DNA from: Irpex lacteus
Taxonomy: Eukaryota > Basidiomycota > Agaricomycetes > Polyporales > Irpicaceae
Assembly (NCBI GenBank): GCA_001986395.2
Contig: MQVO02000018.1
Span: 649,984-713,983 of the forward strand
Length of the DNA stretch: 64,000 nt
Direction of reading: 5' to 3'
Shown: in pieces, positions 11,989 to 23,013 of the stretch
Layout of the letters: each line of letters starts with the position of its first letter
Numbering within the stretch: position 1 is the first letter of the stretch
Made by a program: the position numbers and the translations under genes
Notes under the pieces: model-generated
Told to the model about the DNA's origin: nothing
The model's database searches: none
What the model saw: only the letters and a program-made list of their open reading frames with translations

Positions 11989-13218
11989 GACAGCTCTTAT
12001 TTGCGGTCTGTGCGTGCTCTGAACGCGTATGCTCATCTATTTTGTGTACTTACTCGAAAGGAACGTATTGGAAATGTACTGGCTTCCTGTTGTATGTCGA
12101 ATAGACTTTCATCATGGGTTAATAGACATACCACTGTATTTGCAGTGACGTGAAAATTTGCATTATGCCTCCGAGGAGAGTTCAATTTGTCGTGCGTTCC
12201 TACTTCCCCAGCAACTACTCGGTCATCATGAGAGTTACTGGAAAACAGGTCAGAAAACGATCTTCGGGCCAGGGGTTCGATAATATATTTATTTGTATAG
12301 ATTCAGTGCATACATGAGAGCGACGACGATACATAGGCACGGGCAACGGGCATCCTATGAATAGAGGTGCATCAGCAAGGGGTCCAAAAGCGTAACGAAT
12401 GATAAGAGTTCAGAAGTGTCAATTCTGGAGCACGCCCCTGACGAGCAGGGTATCCTCCCTGAAGAAATTCAATTCAAAAGAAAAGAAGCATCATGGAAAA
12501 GGGGGAAAGAACGAATACTCACCTCTGTAGTTGACCCTACCGCGATCACAAGAAGGGAACAGACGAACTGTTCAGAGCAAGGAAAAAATATGCAGTGAAA
12601 CACTGCAAGTGCTGTATGTCCTGCAACGGCCAAGAGTAAGCCCCATTCCGTTGACGGCTTTCCGAGGAAAGCCGCAATCGCATAACTGTGTCTATGAGTA
12701 ACACAGGCCGACCGCTTTCGAGCGAAACCTGAACCCGACCCGACGCTCGTATCTTCGCGCCAATTCGTGTCTTCACCAGACTCCGCTCTTGAGCAAGGCA
12801 TCGGCAGCAGGCTGACTACAGGCCGAGCTTATGTCCGACGTATAACGCGTCCATAGAGCAAGAAAGACCTGGTCTCATCCCACCCGCCAGACGTTTGGTC
12901 CCGCCGCGCTTGGAGGCGAGGGTTTGCCGACGAATAAAGCGGGAGGACTTGAGCTCTGCATCTCCGGGGACTTTCCCCACAGCGTGATCGAGTTGAAGGT
13001 GCGTAGACCTTTTGTGCGTGAGCTGCGACAGCGATTCTTCGGTCGTTGCAGGATGTGGAAGAAAAAATCTGAAGAGCGAGGGCGCTTGTACTTATGACAG
13101 AGTCAGTATAGACTCCGCCGGCATTGACCGAAATGACCTCAAGGGCGCACAGTCGACTTGGACGTCGTGTTCACGCGTCCCGACGTCGACCTCTGCGCTC
13201 TGCTCATCGTGGTCCGCA
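11989..13218. other. Intergenic, 1.2 kb
   Basis: No gene is supported. Open frames at 12416-12598 and 12469-12801 lack family resemblance and codon-like composition. The final 200 bp run in frame into the next gene, but the ATG at 13219 gives a more natural N-terminus. Confidence 0.4.
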
Positions 13219-14308
13219 ATGGCCAACAAGACGCCCTCGAATTCATCTGACGAGAACAAGAAGGCTCCTCATCGATTTGTTCTTCTCGTAGACAAGCTAC
13301 CACATATCACAATCAATGTACCCAAGAACCCCGAGCGTAGGTCCCATGCCATTTCTTATCCACCGCCTCTCATAACATGTAATAACCCTCATTTCAGTGC
13401 CTCTTGGTACCGAAGCGTCTGAACGCTGCTTCATGTACTGCTCTCAGAGTCTAAGGGGCCGTGCGTCTCACGAAGAGCCGTGGTGCCGCACGATATGTAT
13501 ACGCAAGGTCTTCAAGCCTGAACTCCGTGGAGTATTGACCCTTTCCTAGTTTCCTGATGGTCGTATCACTGACCAATGTTTACAGACGATCATTGCAACT
13601 GGGCAAGAGATTGACCTCAAGATTCCCTTGCCGCCGGAAGGTCAGAAAGGCGCACAGTTCGTAAAGTCGCTCTTCGCTATGCGTTCGCGAGGCCAGGATG
13701 GTGAGAAGGAGGGCGAACCAGATTGGACTGCTATTGCGAACAACCCGAATCTCAAGGACGTGGAGATCTGGAGGCCTGGATGGTATCTATATATGTCGAA
13801 GCGGTTCATTCCTGGTGTGATGGAGGTATCGAGTATGGAGGATACATTGTGGAAGACGCAGCGGGCACGTTTGGCGAAAGTTGAATACTTGAAGAAGTAC
13901 TCGAAGAAGAGCTTAAAGGAGGTGGCGGAGCAGGTTCCAGATTTGTTGCCAACGCTGGAAGAGGACATTAGCAGGTCTTTAGAGAGGTGCGTCATGTATG
14001 TTTTAATCCACAACTATGGCTGACACGTGTGATATAGCGAGGGAACCATGATTGTACCCCTTCCTCCACCCTTTCCACCCATATCAGAATCGATGAAGAA
14101 GATGCTCGAGCCAGCTTTCAAAGTGTTAACCCACACGCAAGAGAGCATCACTTCGGGAAGACAGCTACAGCTCGCAGAACGACTATGGGAGAAAGCACAG
14201 ACACCAGATCCGTTCATCCTTGCGAGAAACGTGTTACGTAAAGCGTGGAAGACATGGACAAATTCCGAAGATGACGATGACGACAGCACAGGCGGAAGGC
14301 AGCCTTAG
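13219..14308 (+). CDS. Conserved basidiomycete protein of unknown function
   Basis: Four exons join cleanly: MANKTPSNSSDENKKAPHRF to VPKNPE; then LPLGTEASERC with the Cys cluster CFMYC and WCRTIC; then TIIATGQEIDLKIPLPPEG to LEEDISRSLE; then EGTMIVPLPPPFPPISESM to DDDDDSTGGRQP. The estimated product is about 280 residues, soluble, with no signal peptide or membrane segment. The paired cysteines (C-x3-C and C-x3-C about 25 residues apart) could bind metal or form a CHCH-like hairpin; this is inference only. The C-terminus is acidic. I do not recognise the family. An upstream in-frame ATG exists (13012), but the added residues look non-coding. Confidence 0.75.
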
Positions 14309-14731
14309 AGCCAATGTTGCGCTCTTTGTTACGCTGCTAGAACCGCACTCATATGTATCGATAGATTTTATTATATTTCCCGCAGATACCCGTAATACAG
14401 CATTATACTTCGGCATGTTAAGGCAGTAGCCTTCGAGGCCGAAGTCGGTTTTGTGAACAAGCACATATTACTGGCTGAGCTGGAGGTGTCACACAACTGC
14501 GAGCTAACAATAGGTCGGCGGGATAGCGTAAAAGCTTCGCATGTGCCAATAAGGTGAGTTCCTTTGACAGTTTGTGTCGTCGATGGAACTAACATTCTAA
14601 ATCCAGACTTGCTAGATTTGTACACGACATGTGCACATACACCCGGAAGCGATAATAAATTAACCTGTTCATACACACAGCGCCGTGGCAACGCTTTCCA
14701 AGATTACACTAGGATTGCAACTCGAAGATAT
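14309..14731. other. Intergenic between convergent genes
   Basis: Shared 3' flank of the unknown gene (+) and the F-box-like gene (-). Nothing else is visible. Confidence 0.5.
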
Positions 14732-16087
14732 CTACGCTCTCGCCGTCAACATCCTCCAGGAACTATCCATACTCGCAAGCTCTTCGGGAATAAAGGGCCC
14801 CTGCCACCGTTCTGGCTCGAACTCGTGGAAAGACGAACCCGATTGTTTTGCAGCCCGCAGAGCGTGCAATACGAATGGGTTTTCGGAATACACCCGAATT
14901 AAGGGATGCTCGCAGGTTCGCGCTTGGATGAACTTCAGTAAGTCCTCTGCATACGGCGCCGGGAGCCCACTATCCCTGTCGCTAATGACCAATTCTCGCA
15001 GGGTTGGCCAGGCGGACGGATCCTGCTGCGACCCCGTGGGGTGGGGCTCGCTGGACGACGAAAGGGATAGGACGGCTGAGGCCACGCGGCTCTCGAGACA
15101 GAGTTGATCGACGTTCGGGAATACGTGGAGGAATTGTTTGGGGAGGGATTTAACGGATTGTGGTAGCGTGCCGTCGAGAATCTTGAGTCGCCGGACTGAG
15201 GCTAGTAAGGCACGGTATGTCTCTGCATTACCGACGATTTCTCCCGCTGAAACGTCGATTACGAACTCCGCCAGGCTGGGGGCAACTAGGTTCTTCAGCA
15301 CCTCACCGTACCCAACTCCAATTCCTCTCGTGACGGAGAGGGAACGCAGTTGAGGGAGGGAAACCTTGAACTCGTCTTCGCGCTCCTTGAAGCCCACTTG
15401 AGGACCGAGAAGGAGCGTCTGGAGGCTGCCTTTGCAGGCCGCCAACAGTGGCACGAGGTCATACCAGCTGTCGAACGTGACATGGCCGATCGACAAATGG
15501 GACAAATTCTGGCAGGTCGTCTGCCAAGATTCGGGTGCAAGGACCATCTTAGTGAACCTGGCGCAGGACAGGTTAGGGGCCGTCAGGGTAATGTCGACGT
15601 CCCTGGGGTACGCGCCGTCCACTTCGAAGATAAGGCTACGCAAATGAGGTAGAGACGCGCTTGCTAGCGCGTCCCGTAGTGGGATCGTTATCGGGTCCTG
15701 CGGGTCGATACCATACAGTGCGACGTCCTGCCAGCGTTGCACGCTCGACATGAGCAGGCTCCAGAGGGGGTCCTTGACTTGCAGTTTGGGGCGGCGGACG
15801 AAGGTGAGGGAGATAGGGAGGTTCTGGGATCGCAGCAGAAACAGCTCAACGAGATTGAGCGAGCCTGAGCTAGACGACTCTGGCGTAAGGTGGATGCACG
15901 TCCATAGGAAAGGAGAATGGATAACGAGATGCCTCAGACGTTGTGAGACGTGACTTATTGTCAAGGGAGACTGGCATTCTCGTTCGCGGTCTGGTCTTCG
16001 GAGCAGACGACAACGGGGGAACGGATGAGTGCAAGCCTCATTGAGGATGTCGAAGAGTAGCTCGTTGGGTAGACTGTTGAGAGACAT
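14732..16087 (-). CDS. F-box-like protein with LRR-like C-terminus
   Basis: Single-exon 451-residue protein. It starts MSLNSLPNELLFDILNEACT, a typical basidiomycete F-box (LPxELLxxIL), followed by ISHVSQRLRHLVIHSPFLWT, which completes the F-box helices. The remainder is an irregular leucine-rich region with hydrophobic repeats (for example LPQLRSLSVTRGIG). It presumably presents an unknown substrate to an SCF ubiquitin ligase. No intron and no break were found. GC content is higher than in the flanks, as in other intron-poor members of this expanded family. Confidence 0.88.
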   Translation of the reverse strand: MSLNSLPNELLFDILNEACTHPFPRCRLLRRPDRERECQSPLTISHVSQRLRHLVIHSPFLWTCIHLTPESSSSGSLNLVELFLLRSQNLPISLTFVRRPKLQVKDPLWSLLMSSVQRWQDVALYGIDPQDPITIPLRDALASASLPHLRSLIFEVDGAYPRDVDITLTAPNLSCARFTKMVLAPESWQTTCQNLSHLSIGHVTFDSWYDLVPLLAACKGSLQTLLLGPQVGFKEREDEFKVSLPQLRSLSVTRGIGVGYGEVLKNLVAPSLAEFVIDVSAGEIVGNAETYRALLASVRRLKILDGTLPQSVKSLPKQFLHVFPNVDQLCLESRVASAVLSLSSSSEPHPTGSQQDPSAWPTLRELVISDRDSGLPAPYAEDLLKFIQARTCEHPLIRVYSENPFVLHALRAAKQSGSSFHEFEPERWQGPFIPEELASMDSSWRMLTARA

Positions 16088-16782
16088 GGCGATAGAGACT
16101 GAACATGATAGTCAGCGATATGGCACCTTTTATACCCCAAGAGATAAGTAAACCTACCGAGCGACTTGTGTGGAGATAGTGGGTCCTATCAAGAACTGTC
16201 GTTCCACACTAGGGGTATTTATACCAGTTCCTGCGGTACAGATTGTGGCTGCATGCGGCATGTCGCGGCAGCGGGAAGAGAAGGGCCAAGGCCTGCCGTC
16301 GTCTGTTACAATATCAGTTTAGGTGGCGGTAGTGTTCTGCGGATAAATGGCTGATCATGCACATGAGCGAATATCTGCACTGTAGTAAGGAACAGAACAC
16401 CAAGGGGTCATGCTATCAAGCGCACAGCTCCAATACACTAACGTTAACGAAGAATCCACGGTGATGTTCTTGAGCTAAGTATACTCGCGTGCTGAACTTC
16501 GAGAATCCTAGATATCTATGCCGACAAGTTAGATGCGGCGAGTTGCTGTCTCTGGCAAACGGTTTTGAATCGCCGCGGCTCTAACGCGCGAGGGGATGAT
16601 CCCAATCTCTCGTGACCATGATGAAAGGTCATCGAACCTTGACATCGAGAATATCGTAAACAGTCCATCATCTGCAATCCGATGTACATAAGTTACATGT
16701 GAGGGCATAAAGTAGTCATAACATGAATGAGTAGGGTCATGAGATGGTTTCTGCGTGGTGGGAGTCCGCTGCGCGACCGTGA
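16088..16782. other. Intergenic
   Basis: Upstream of the F-box-like gene and downstream of the coiled-coil gene. No supported feature. Confidence 0.45.
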
Positions 16783-18412
16783 TTACAACGACCCATTGAG
16801 TATCGCCGACTCCAACACCACCTGAGGTTTCTGCAGCACAGCTACGTCCCACTGGTTCTCAGCCTTGCCGTTCAACTTCATCTTCTTACAGCGCCTGAGG
16901 CCCATGGCAGACGTACAGATCACCTTCGCAGCGCCCAACCCCAAATCTTTGCTCCCTGACTCGTAGGCAGTCTCCATCCCCGAACCGTCGTACACATCAC
17001 CTGGATGTATCAATACAGTCTCGAAGTCACACGAGACAATATCTTCGCCAATCGCCTTCCGCAAGTTGATAGCTGATTCGACGATGGAACGGAACCCGTC
17101 CCGTCTACGTGAAATCAGGCTATCGATTTGGAATGGTGATGAACCCGCGACGAGGAGAAGGTTTCGAACGTCCGTGATGAACATTTTGGTGAGCTCATCG
17201 ACAAGGTTAGGCATTCCTTGCTTCGCGTACTTGTGGGTTAGAGCACGCCATCGCCCGAGGACCGCCTGACTCTCTGAGAAACGCGAAGAAATATGAGCTT
17301 CGCATCACAGATCATGGGAAAAAGAACGTACCTGAGTTCATAACATACTTGTATGTCTCATCAAGAATCTGGTCGTGTTCGTGCATAAAGCTATACGATG
17401 ACGAAATCCAAGAAGAGAAGGCAACAGCCATCGCCTGCAATGCTGCCTGGAGAAGGATGGCGTTCCCGCGATACTGCGAGGACAAGAGACCTGGAAGCGC
17501 GGACCCTACCCAGCCCTCGATGGCACCAGCGGCTTCCGCCGCCGCTTTGCCATTTACACGCGTGCTCTTGTCCAGCCTGAAGATCTCGCGTGTCGCCTTC
17601 GCAGTCTGAGCGATGTCGGAGTTGAGCTTCTGCAGGAGTCGCACAACGTCGGTCTCAACGACTATGTCCGAGCCAGCGACGAGCTTAAGCTCATCGACTT
17701 CCAGCTGACGCGTATCAAGCAAGGTCTGAACGCTGTTCTTCTGCTGCTTCTCCTCAAACGCGTTGTTCAACGCCTTCCGCAATTCTTCCTTTAGCTTCTC
17801 CAACTCCTCGTCCTTCCTCTTAGTCTCTTCATCCCGCCTCCTAACCTCCTCCTCCAAGACACGTCTCTCTTCCTCGCTCCTCTTCACCTCGTCAGCCATC
17901 TTCTTGACCTCGACTTCGAGCTGCTGTACGTCTTCGGTCATCTTCTTGAGGTGCTCCTCCCGCTGAGCCGCCTCCTCGCTCATCCTCTTGGTGACGTCTT
18001 CTCGCTGCGCTGCTTCCTCGCTCATCCTCGTGATACGCTCCTCCCGCTGGCGTACTTCTTCGTCCATCTTCTTTATCGCCTCGTTCTGCTTCTGCAACTC
18101 ATGCTCCTGAGCCTTGAGACCAGCCTGCGTCTCGACCTTCAACAGGTCCAAGTCCTGGGTCAGCCTCTCAAGCTCGACGTGAAGCTGGCTGGACTCTTGA
18201 CGCAGCTGGTCTCGCTCGGTTGAAGTCTTGTCGGCGAGCTGCTTCCAGCGGTCAGCCTCTTCCTTCCAGGGCTCAGGTACGTGTCGAGCGGAAGGGGATG
18301 TGGGAGGGTCCTCTGGCGAGGATGGCGGCGCTTCGAGAGATTTGCGAATCGTCGACGGTACGAGGCTCAGGATGCTCTGCATGAACGGCGAGTGAAGTAG
18401 GCTCCAGGCCAT
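16783..18412 (-). CDS. Coiled-coil protein with helical C-terminal domain
   Basis: Two exons are joined across the intron at about 17276-17331 (GTACGT...TTCTCAG), giving YVMNSESQAVLGRWRALTHK. Residues about 45-240 are a long charged coiled coil with heptad spacing. It contains three near-repeats of the type MSEEAAQREE and many MxEEVxxRE units. The C-terminal about 260 residues are globular and mainly helical, with GWVGSALPGLLSSQYRG and LTKMFITDVRNLLLVAGSSP. There is no signal peptide. The start MAWSLLHSPFMQSILSLVP is hydrophobic and might be a weak membrane or amphipathic helix. Similar coiled-coil proteins are common in agaricomycetes, but I know no assigned function. Confidence 0.8.
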
Positions 18413-19097
18413 ATTGATAAGTTTCGACAGAATATTGAATAAAAAAGGCGTGATGTCGACGACGGTGCGTACGACTAAGGTAGTAGACGAAGGTGGTGGA
18501 GGTGGTGGACAAGCCGATGTGGGACGTACCGCCCTTGCACGGTACGAGTTTTGTGCACCTGAGAGGCACGTTTCCTCGTGTCCGATGGAGGCCAGACACA
18601 GTCTGTTTGCAGTTTTGCCATACAGCGCGGTCTACATACAACATCGCTGTGATTAGCGTGTATCAGGTATTGAGAAAGCGTGTACGGATATGAAGCTTCT
18701 TGAGGATAGCCTTTGAACATGCGCCGACTGCATGTATGCTAAGCGCCGCGGCAGCGACGTACGGGTTCTGGCAACTATGTGCAGCGGCAGCTGATAATAG
18801 GCGATGCTGTTACTTGGATATGAAACTGAGAATGAGGGGATAGCTCAGAGATGAGAGAAGCAGAATTAGAGGATGGATGACCATATTGCAGCGAGCGGGC
18901 CGAGTTGCATGAAGGCAGGGCGACAACGTTCAGGTGCACAAGACAGATGTAACTGAACGGATCATTTCATTAAAGTTGCCACGCACCCGCGAATGTTCGA
19001 GCTCGAGGCATGCTTGGAACACACTTCCGTAATTTCAGCTCCAGTATATACGGGGCCTGCAGAATAGTCTGCCGGATGACTTATAAATTGACAAATA
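18413..19097. other. Intergenic
   Basis: Upstream of the coiled-coil gene and downstream of the carrier gene, both on the minus strand. No supported feature. Confidence 0.45.
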
Positions 19098-20731
19098 TCA
19101 TACGCCGGTGTATGCGAGGAGGTATTCTGCAACAAGCCTTAGTAAGTGTGCGTCCGAATGAACAGACAGAGCCCACCTCGTGTAATCTCGAATGCTGCGA
19201 AAGTGCTTGCGGCGGCGGGTATACTGGAGGGAGAAGTTAGCCGCATGGAGAAAGCGCTGATAATCGCCTCTCGTCCTCACCTACGCAGTACTGCATGAGC
19301 GAACAACATGTGTCAGGGTCATAATCAGGAACAGGTAGCCGGCTCGACGACTTACACGAAGGAGTGAGGCCCTTGAATAAACCGGAGCTATACGACAGTA
19401 TAGCCATGAGTAAACAGAAACCCGTGGCAAACAGGATACATACAACCCAGACTCCGCGAGTATGGCATTGAACTCATGGGTGATGTAACGCACAGGCGTC
19501 CCAACAGGCGGGGCTTCTCGCAGTTGTACGCGGGATTTGATAACATCTGTGAACAGTAAGGAAGCTGACGAGATGCTATTCGTCCATCACATACCTAAGG
19601 GATAAGAAGACAGCCAATATGCCAACTTCACTGCGTCATTAGTATTCTGTGCTATGAGATTAATATTAGTTACTTACACCGCCAGTAGAGCCGCTAGCTA
19701 GAACAGCCCATACAGGCAAGTCTTTACCATATTTCTTCGCGAACTTACGTTTCGAGAATTCATAAGCTAAGATATCACAATGAGGGATTATAGAAAAGAT
19801 GGAACAGCATCTTCCATACCTGTATAGAACCTACACAAGTAATTAAGTTATAAGCTTGACAACACAACTAAATACGACTCACCCTGCGTATGCCGGAATC
19901 TCTCTTGCGAAGGTGATCTACAGTTAGATGAGTACGAATACGTCGTTCATTGAAGTAACTTTCGATCGTACCCAGTACCCTCGCATGATTCCGTTCCGGA
20001 AGCCGTATTTCACCCACATATCTCTCACCGTGGCGCGCAGTGTCTTATCGTCCTTGGAACCATACTGGCCTTGCATACGGACTTTGAACATCTCAACTGA
20101 GTCCACTTATCAGTTTGTCCGGTATGCTTCCGTCGTTTAGCAGTCGTACCTGGACTTGCGAGTACAGCATTTGCTGCACCAGCCATTGAACCTGCTAAGG
20201 CAATCTGCTGCAAGGAAAGGTCCGGGAAAGGGGAGACTGCACGCTTAGATGCAGCATATGCAGCAAACAGCAATGAATTGACTCCTGCAATTCCCATTAG
20301 TGGACTGGCCATGCCTGAATAAGCAGCATTTGGTAAGCGAATGTCAAATAACTAACATTTAGCGCACCTTTATACAGAGCAAGAAACCCCTCCTTCCGCA
20401 AGGTCTGCTTCAGGATATCCATAGGCCCTTTCTAATCGAGCATGAGTGGCCGTACCGGCGAAGTTGCACGACTTGTACTCACGAACATGCCCTCTATCGT
20501 AACACCGCAGAATGAGCTGAATGCACGACACGAATCGCTACGGATACGCACTTGGTGCAATCTGGGCACGAGTCTTTATCGTGTCAAGAGGTTGACCAAC
20601 TGTTCGAATGTATGTTCAGAGACGTGTTCTGTTGTTGTTCCGAGGTCAATAATGAGATGCACTGTACCGAGGACTTGTGCGGCGCCACCAACACTTCCTG
20701 CGACAAGCTCATTGACAGTCCGGAGATCCAT
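19098..20731 (-). CDS. Mitochondrial carrier family protein (SLC25-like), multi-exon
   Basis: Inner mitochondrial membrane solute carrier of about 300 residues in three repeats. The three signature motifs are GQPLDTIKTRAQIAP, SPVEMFKVRMQGQYG and SYPLDVIKSRVQLRE. The order is MDLRTVNELVAGSVGGAAQV, repeat 1, KGMASPLMGIAGVNSLLFAA, repeat 2, REIPAYAGFYTAYEFSKR, repeat 3, FKGLTPSLLRSIPAAAST, ending EITREYLLAYTGV. The GIAGVNSLLFAAY segment is closest to the carnitine/acylcarnitine or basic-amino-acid branch, but the substrate is uncertain. About 15 exons are required, including microexons at 20483-20493 (11 nt), 19820-19830 (11 nt) and 19281-19290 (10 nt). All have proper AG and GT flanks and restore conserved carrier sequence. 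The start is 275 bp from the divergent REX4 start. Confidence 0.9.
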
Positions 20732-21006
20732 GGTGGTAGTTCAGACGAAAGGACGATGTTGGTCTCCAAAGCCGTGTCAATGTCGACTTTACGAGTGCGA
20801 CCTCACGCGCACGCGCGAAAGAGACAGGGTTGCATGCAAGTGGCGACATTCTTATCAATATTGTCAATTAAGTCCAAATACGGATTGTCACATATATAAA
20901 AATAGAAATGAATTCAAGTGAGATTATTTCTTTGCAGTCTTCTTCGACGACCTCGGCAACATATAGGGTGCAATCCTTGTTCTATCTTACTCGTTGGAGA
21001 GAAAGA
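20732..21006. promoter_or_regulatory. Shared divergent promoter region
   Basis: 275 bp separate the divergent start codons of the mitochondrial carrier (-) and the REX4 homologue (+), so both promoters must lie here or overlap. No specific binding motif was identified. Confidence 0.4.
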
Positions 21007-22346
21007 ATGCCAAAGACAGAGAAGACAACGTTGACTAAGCCCTCGTCCAACTGGCTGGCTCTACAGAAGGTAGCTGTGCACATTCTTTCATCTGCGGTCT
21101 AGTTATTGAGAGCATTGCGGCAGTAGAAGCTCAATCCATCGTCTTCTAAAAACCATAGCAAAGATATTCATCCACGGAAAAGAAGGAAACTTGAAGAGCA
21201 GGAAGCTGTTACCGATGCCCAAGAGTCCGTCGAGCCTGTTACTGCCTTCCCTAGAGGCGTAGTACATTCCACCCCCTCCACTTCTACTCTACCTGACGAA
21301 ATCAAAAACGGGGAGTCCTTGGGTGCGTTAAGGAAGATGGTGCTGGGACAAGTGGAATATACGGATGTGCAAAAGCAGTGAGTCTCCCCCCTGTCATTTG
21401 GTTCTGCACCTAATCTAATGTCTGAACGCTTCTTAGACCGGGAAAATATCTCGCTCTGGATTGCGAGATGGTGGGTGTCGGTATAGATGGAAAAGAATCT
21501 TCTCTTGCGCGTGTCAGCGTGGTCAATTTCTACGGCGTCGTTCTGCTTGACGAGTTTGTGCGCCAGAGGGAACATGTGGTCGACTATAGGACAGAGTTCA
21601 GTGGTATAAGACCGAAGGACATGATTCATGGTATGTAGCTCCATCTCAATCTCTATAAGCGCAGTACATTGACCATAAGTACAGCGAAGCCGTTTGTAGA
21701 AGTGCAGAAATTGGTAGCAGACTTGTTGAAAGATCGCATATTGGTGGGACATGCCGTCCATAATGATTTGAAGGTGCGACTCGTTTCAATGATGTTAGCA
21801 AAGCTCTCATATATCACGTACTAGGCTCTTCTGCTTTCACATCCTTACATTATGACTCGCGATACTCAAGTATTGGCAGGGAAGCACAAGGTGATGAAAA
21901 CGAAACGACCTGCTCTGCGGCATCTGGTACAGCAAGAAGTCGGAATTGCGATTCAGGGCGGGGAACACTCCTCGGTACGTCAACGGTTCGACGATATGTC
22001 TCGAGGGCGCCTGTTGATTGTTCAGTAGGTGACAGATGCACGGGCAACAATGGCGGTGTACCGGATACATCGGAAAGAGTGGGACAAGGGCTTCCCTCGT
22101 CCGTCGGCACCGTCTGCGCCATCTAAGAAGCGTTCGCTCTCTCAGAGAGATGATGAAGGGAGTAGTGATGATGAGGCTGATACCTCGACGGCGGGTGCTT
22201 CGGTTGGTAAGAAGAAAAGCCGAACAGATCAGTATCCAGGTGGCGGTCGGAAAGGTGTGAGCTCTGGTCTTTCGGTAGTCGTACAGCGGAAGGAGAAGAA
22301 GACAAAGAGCGGCTGGTGGAAGGATCTAGGCGGTGCAAGCGGATAG
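21007..22346 (+). CDS. RNA exonuclease 4 (REX4) homologue
   Basis: DEDDh 3'-5' exoribonuclease of the REX4/ISG20 family, nucleolar in yeast and involved in rRNA processing. The basic N-terminus ([20 protein letters not shown], then [11 protein letters not shown]) fits a nuclear localisation signal. Catalytic motifs are Exo [12 protein letters not shown], Exo [18 protein letters not shown] and Exo [15 protein letters not shown]. Between them lie [20 protein letters not shown] and [13 protein letters not shown]. Five or six exons are read: the intron after LALQK uses GTAGCT, the next junction is VQKQ to [10 protein letters not shown]. The C-tail is Lys/Ser-rich and ends [11 protein letters not shown]. 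All acidic catalytic residues are present. Confidence 0.92.
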
Positions 22347-23013
22347 CCTGGGCCGTCAGTTGTACGAGGAATGTTGTATCTTCTTGGTTCGTTTTCATTC
22401 TAGGGACACACTGAACACTACTGATATATTCTGGATCCTCGGGCGTGTTTTACAGTAGTTATGAGTTCAAGGGGACTGCAACATATACTGAACAGCACTC
22501 TATGTGCCTAGTGATCTGCTTGCGTGATGTAAGCTGTCTAGTGAGTCAAAATTGCATTTTGAACACGTACGGAAGTTACCGAACACCAGTTACACCCGTG
22601 AAGGACGTCGGCGGTTACGACTCGATACAACACCACGAAGGCAATGCTTGCTCTGGCTGCCATTGCACCATAGTCACGAGATTTGAACTCTTGCACGCTC
22701 TTGTACTCAGAAGAAGAGTGCACAGCAGTATATCTGTGCCCCCCTTCAATGACTCAGCATAACATAGACCTATCACCGCCTTTCCACGTAGCCTGCCAAT
22801 TTGCTCTGTGCACATCACTGTCAAGCAGATAATTGACGGGCGGACAGAACGACGGGACCACATCATTGATTTCCGCGGTCATTTACTGATTATGGACTGT
22901 AGCTTTGCTAAACTGACTCGATAATGCGGTGAAGGGCGGGCCTATATTGCTGTCACCCGACGTTACAGGCACGTTCAACATTCCCCAATTCCCGTCCCCC
23001 GCCTGTTCATTCG
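22347..23013. other. Intergenic
   Basis: 3' flank of REX4 and promoter side of MFS paralogue 2. No supported feature. Confidence 0.45.
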
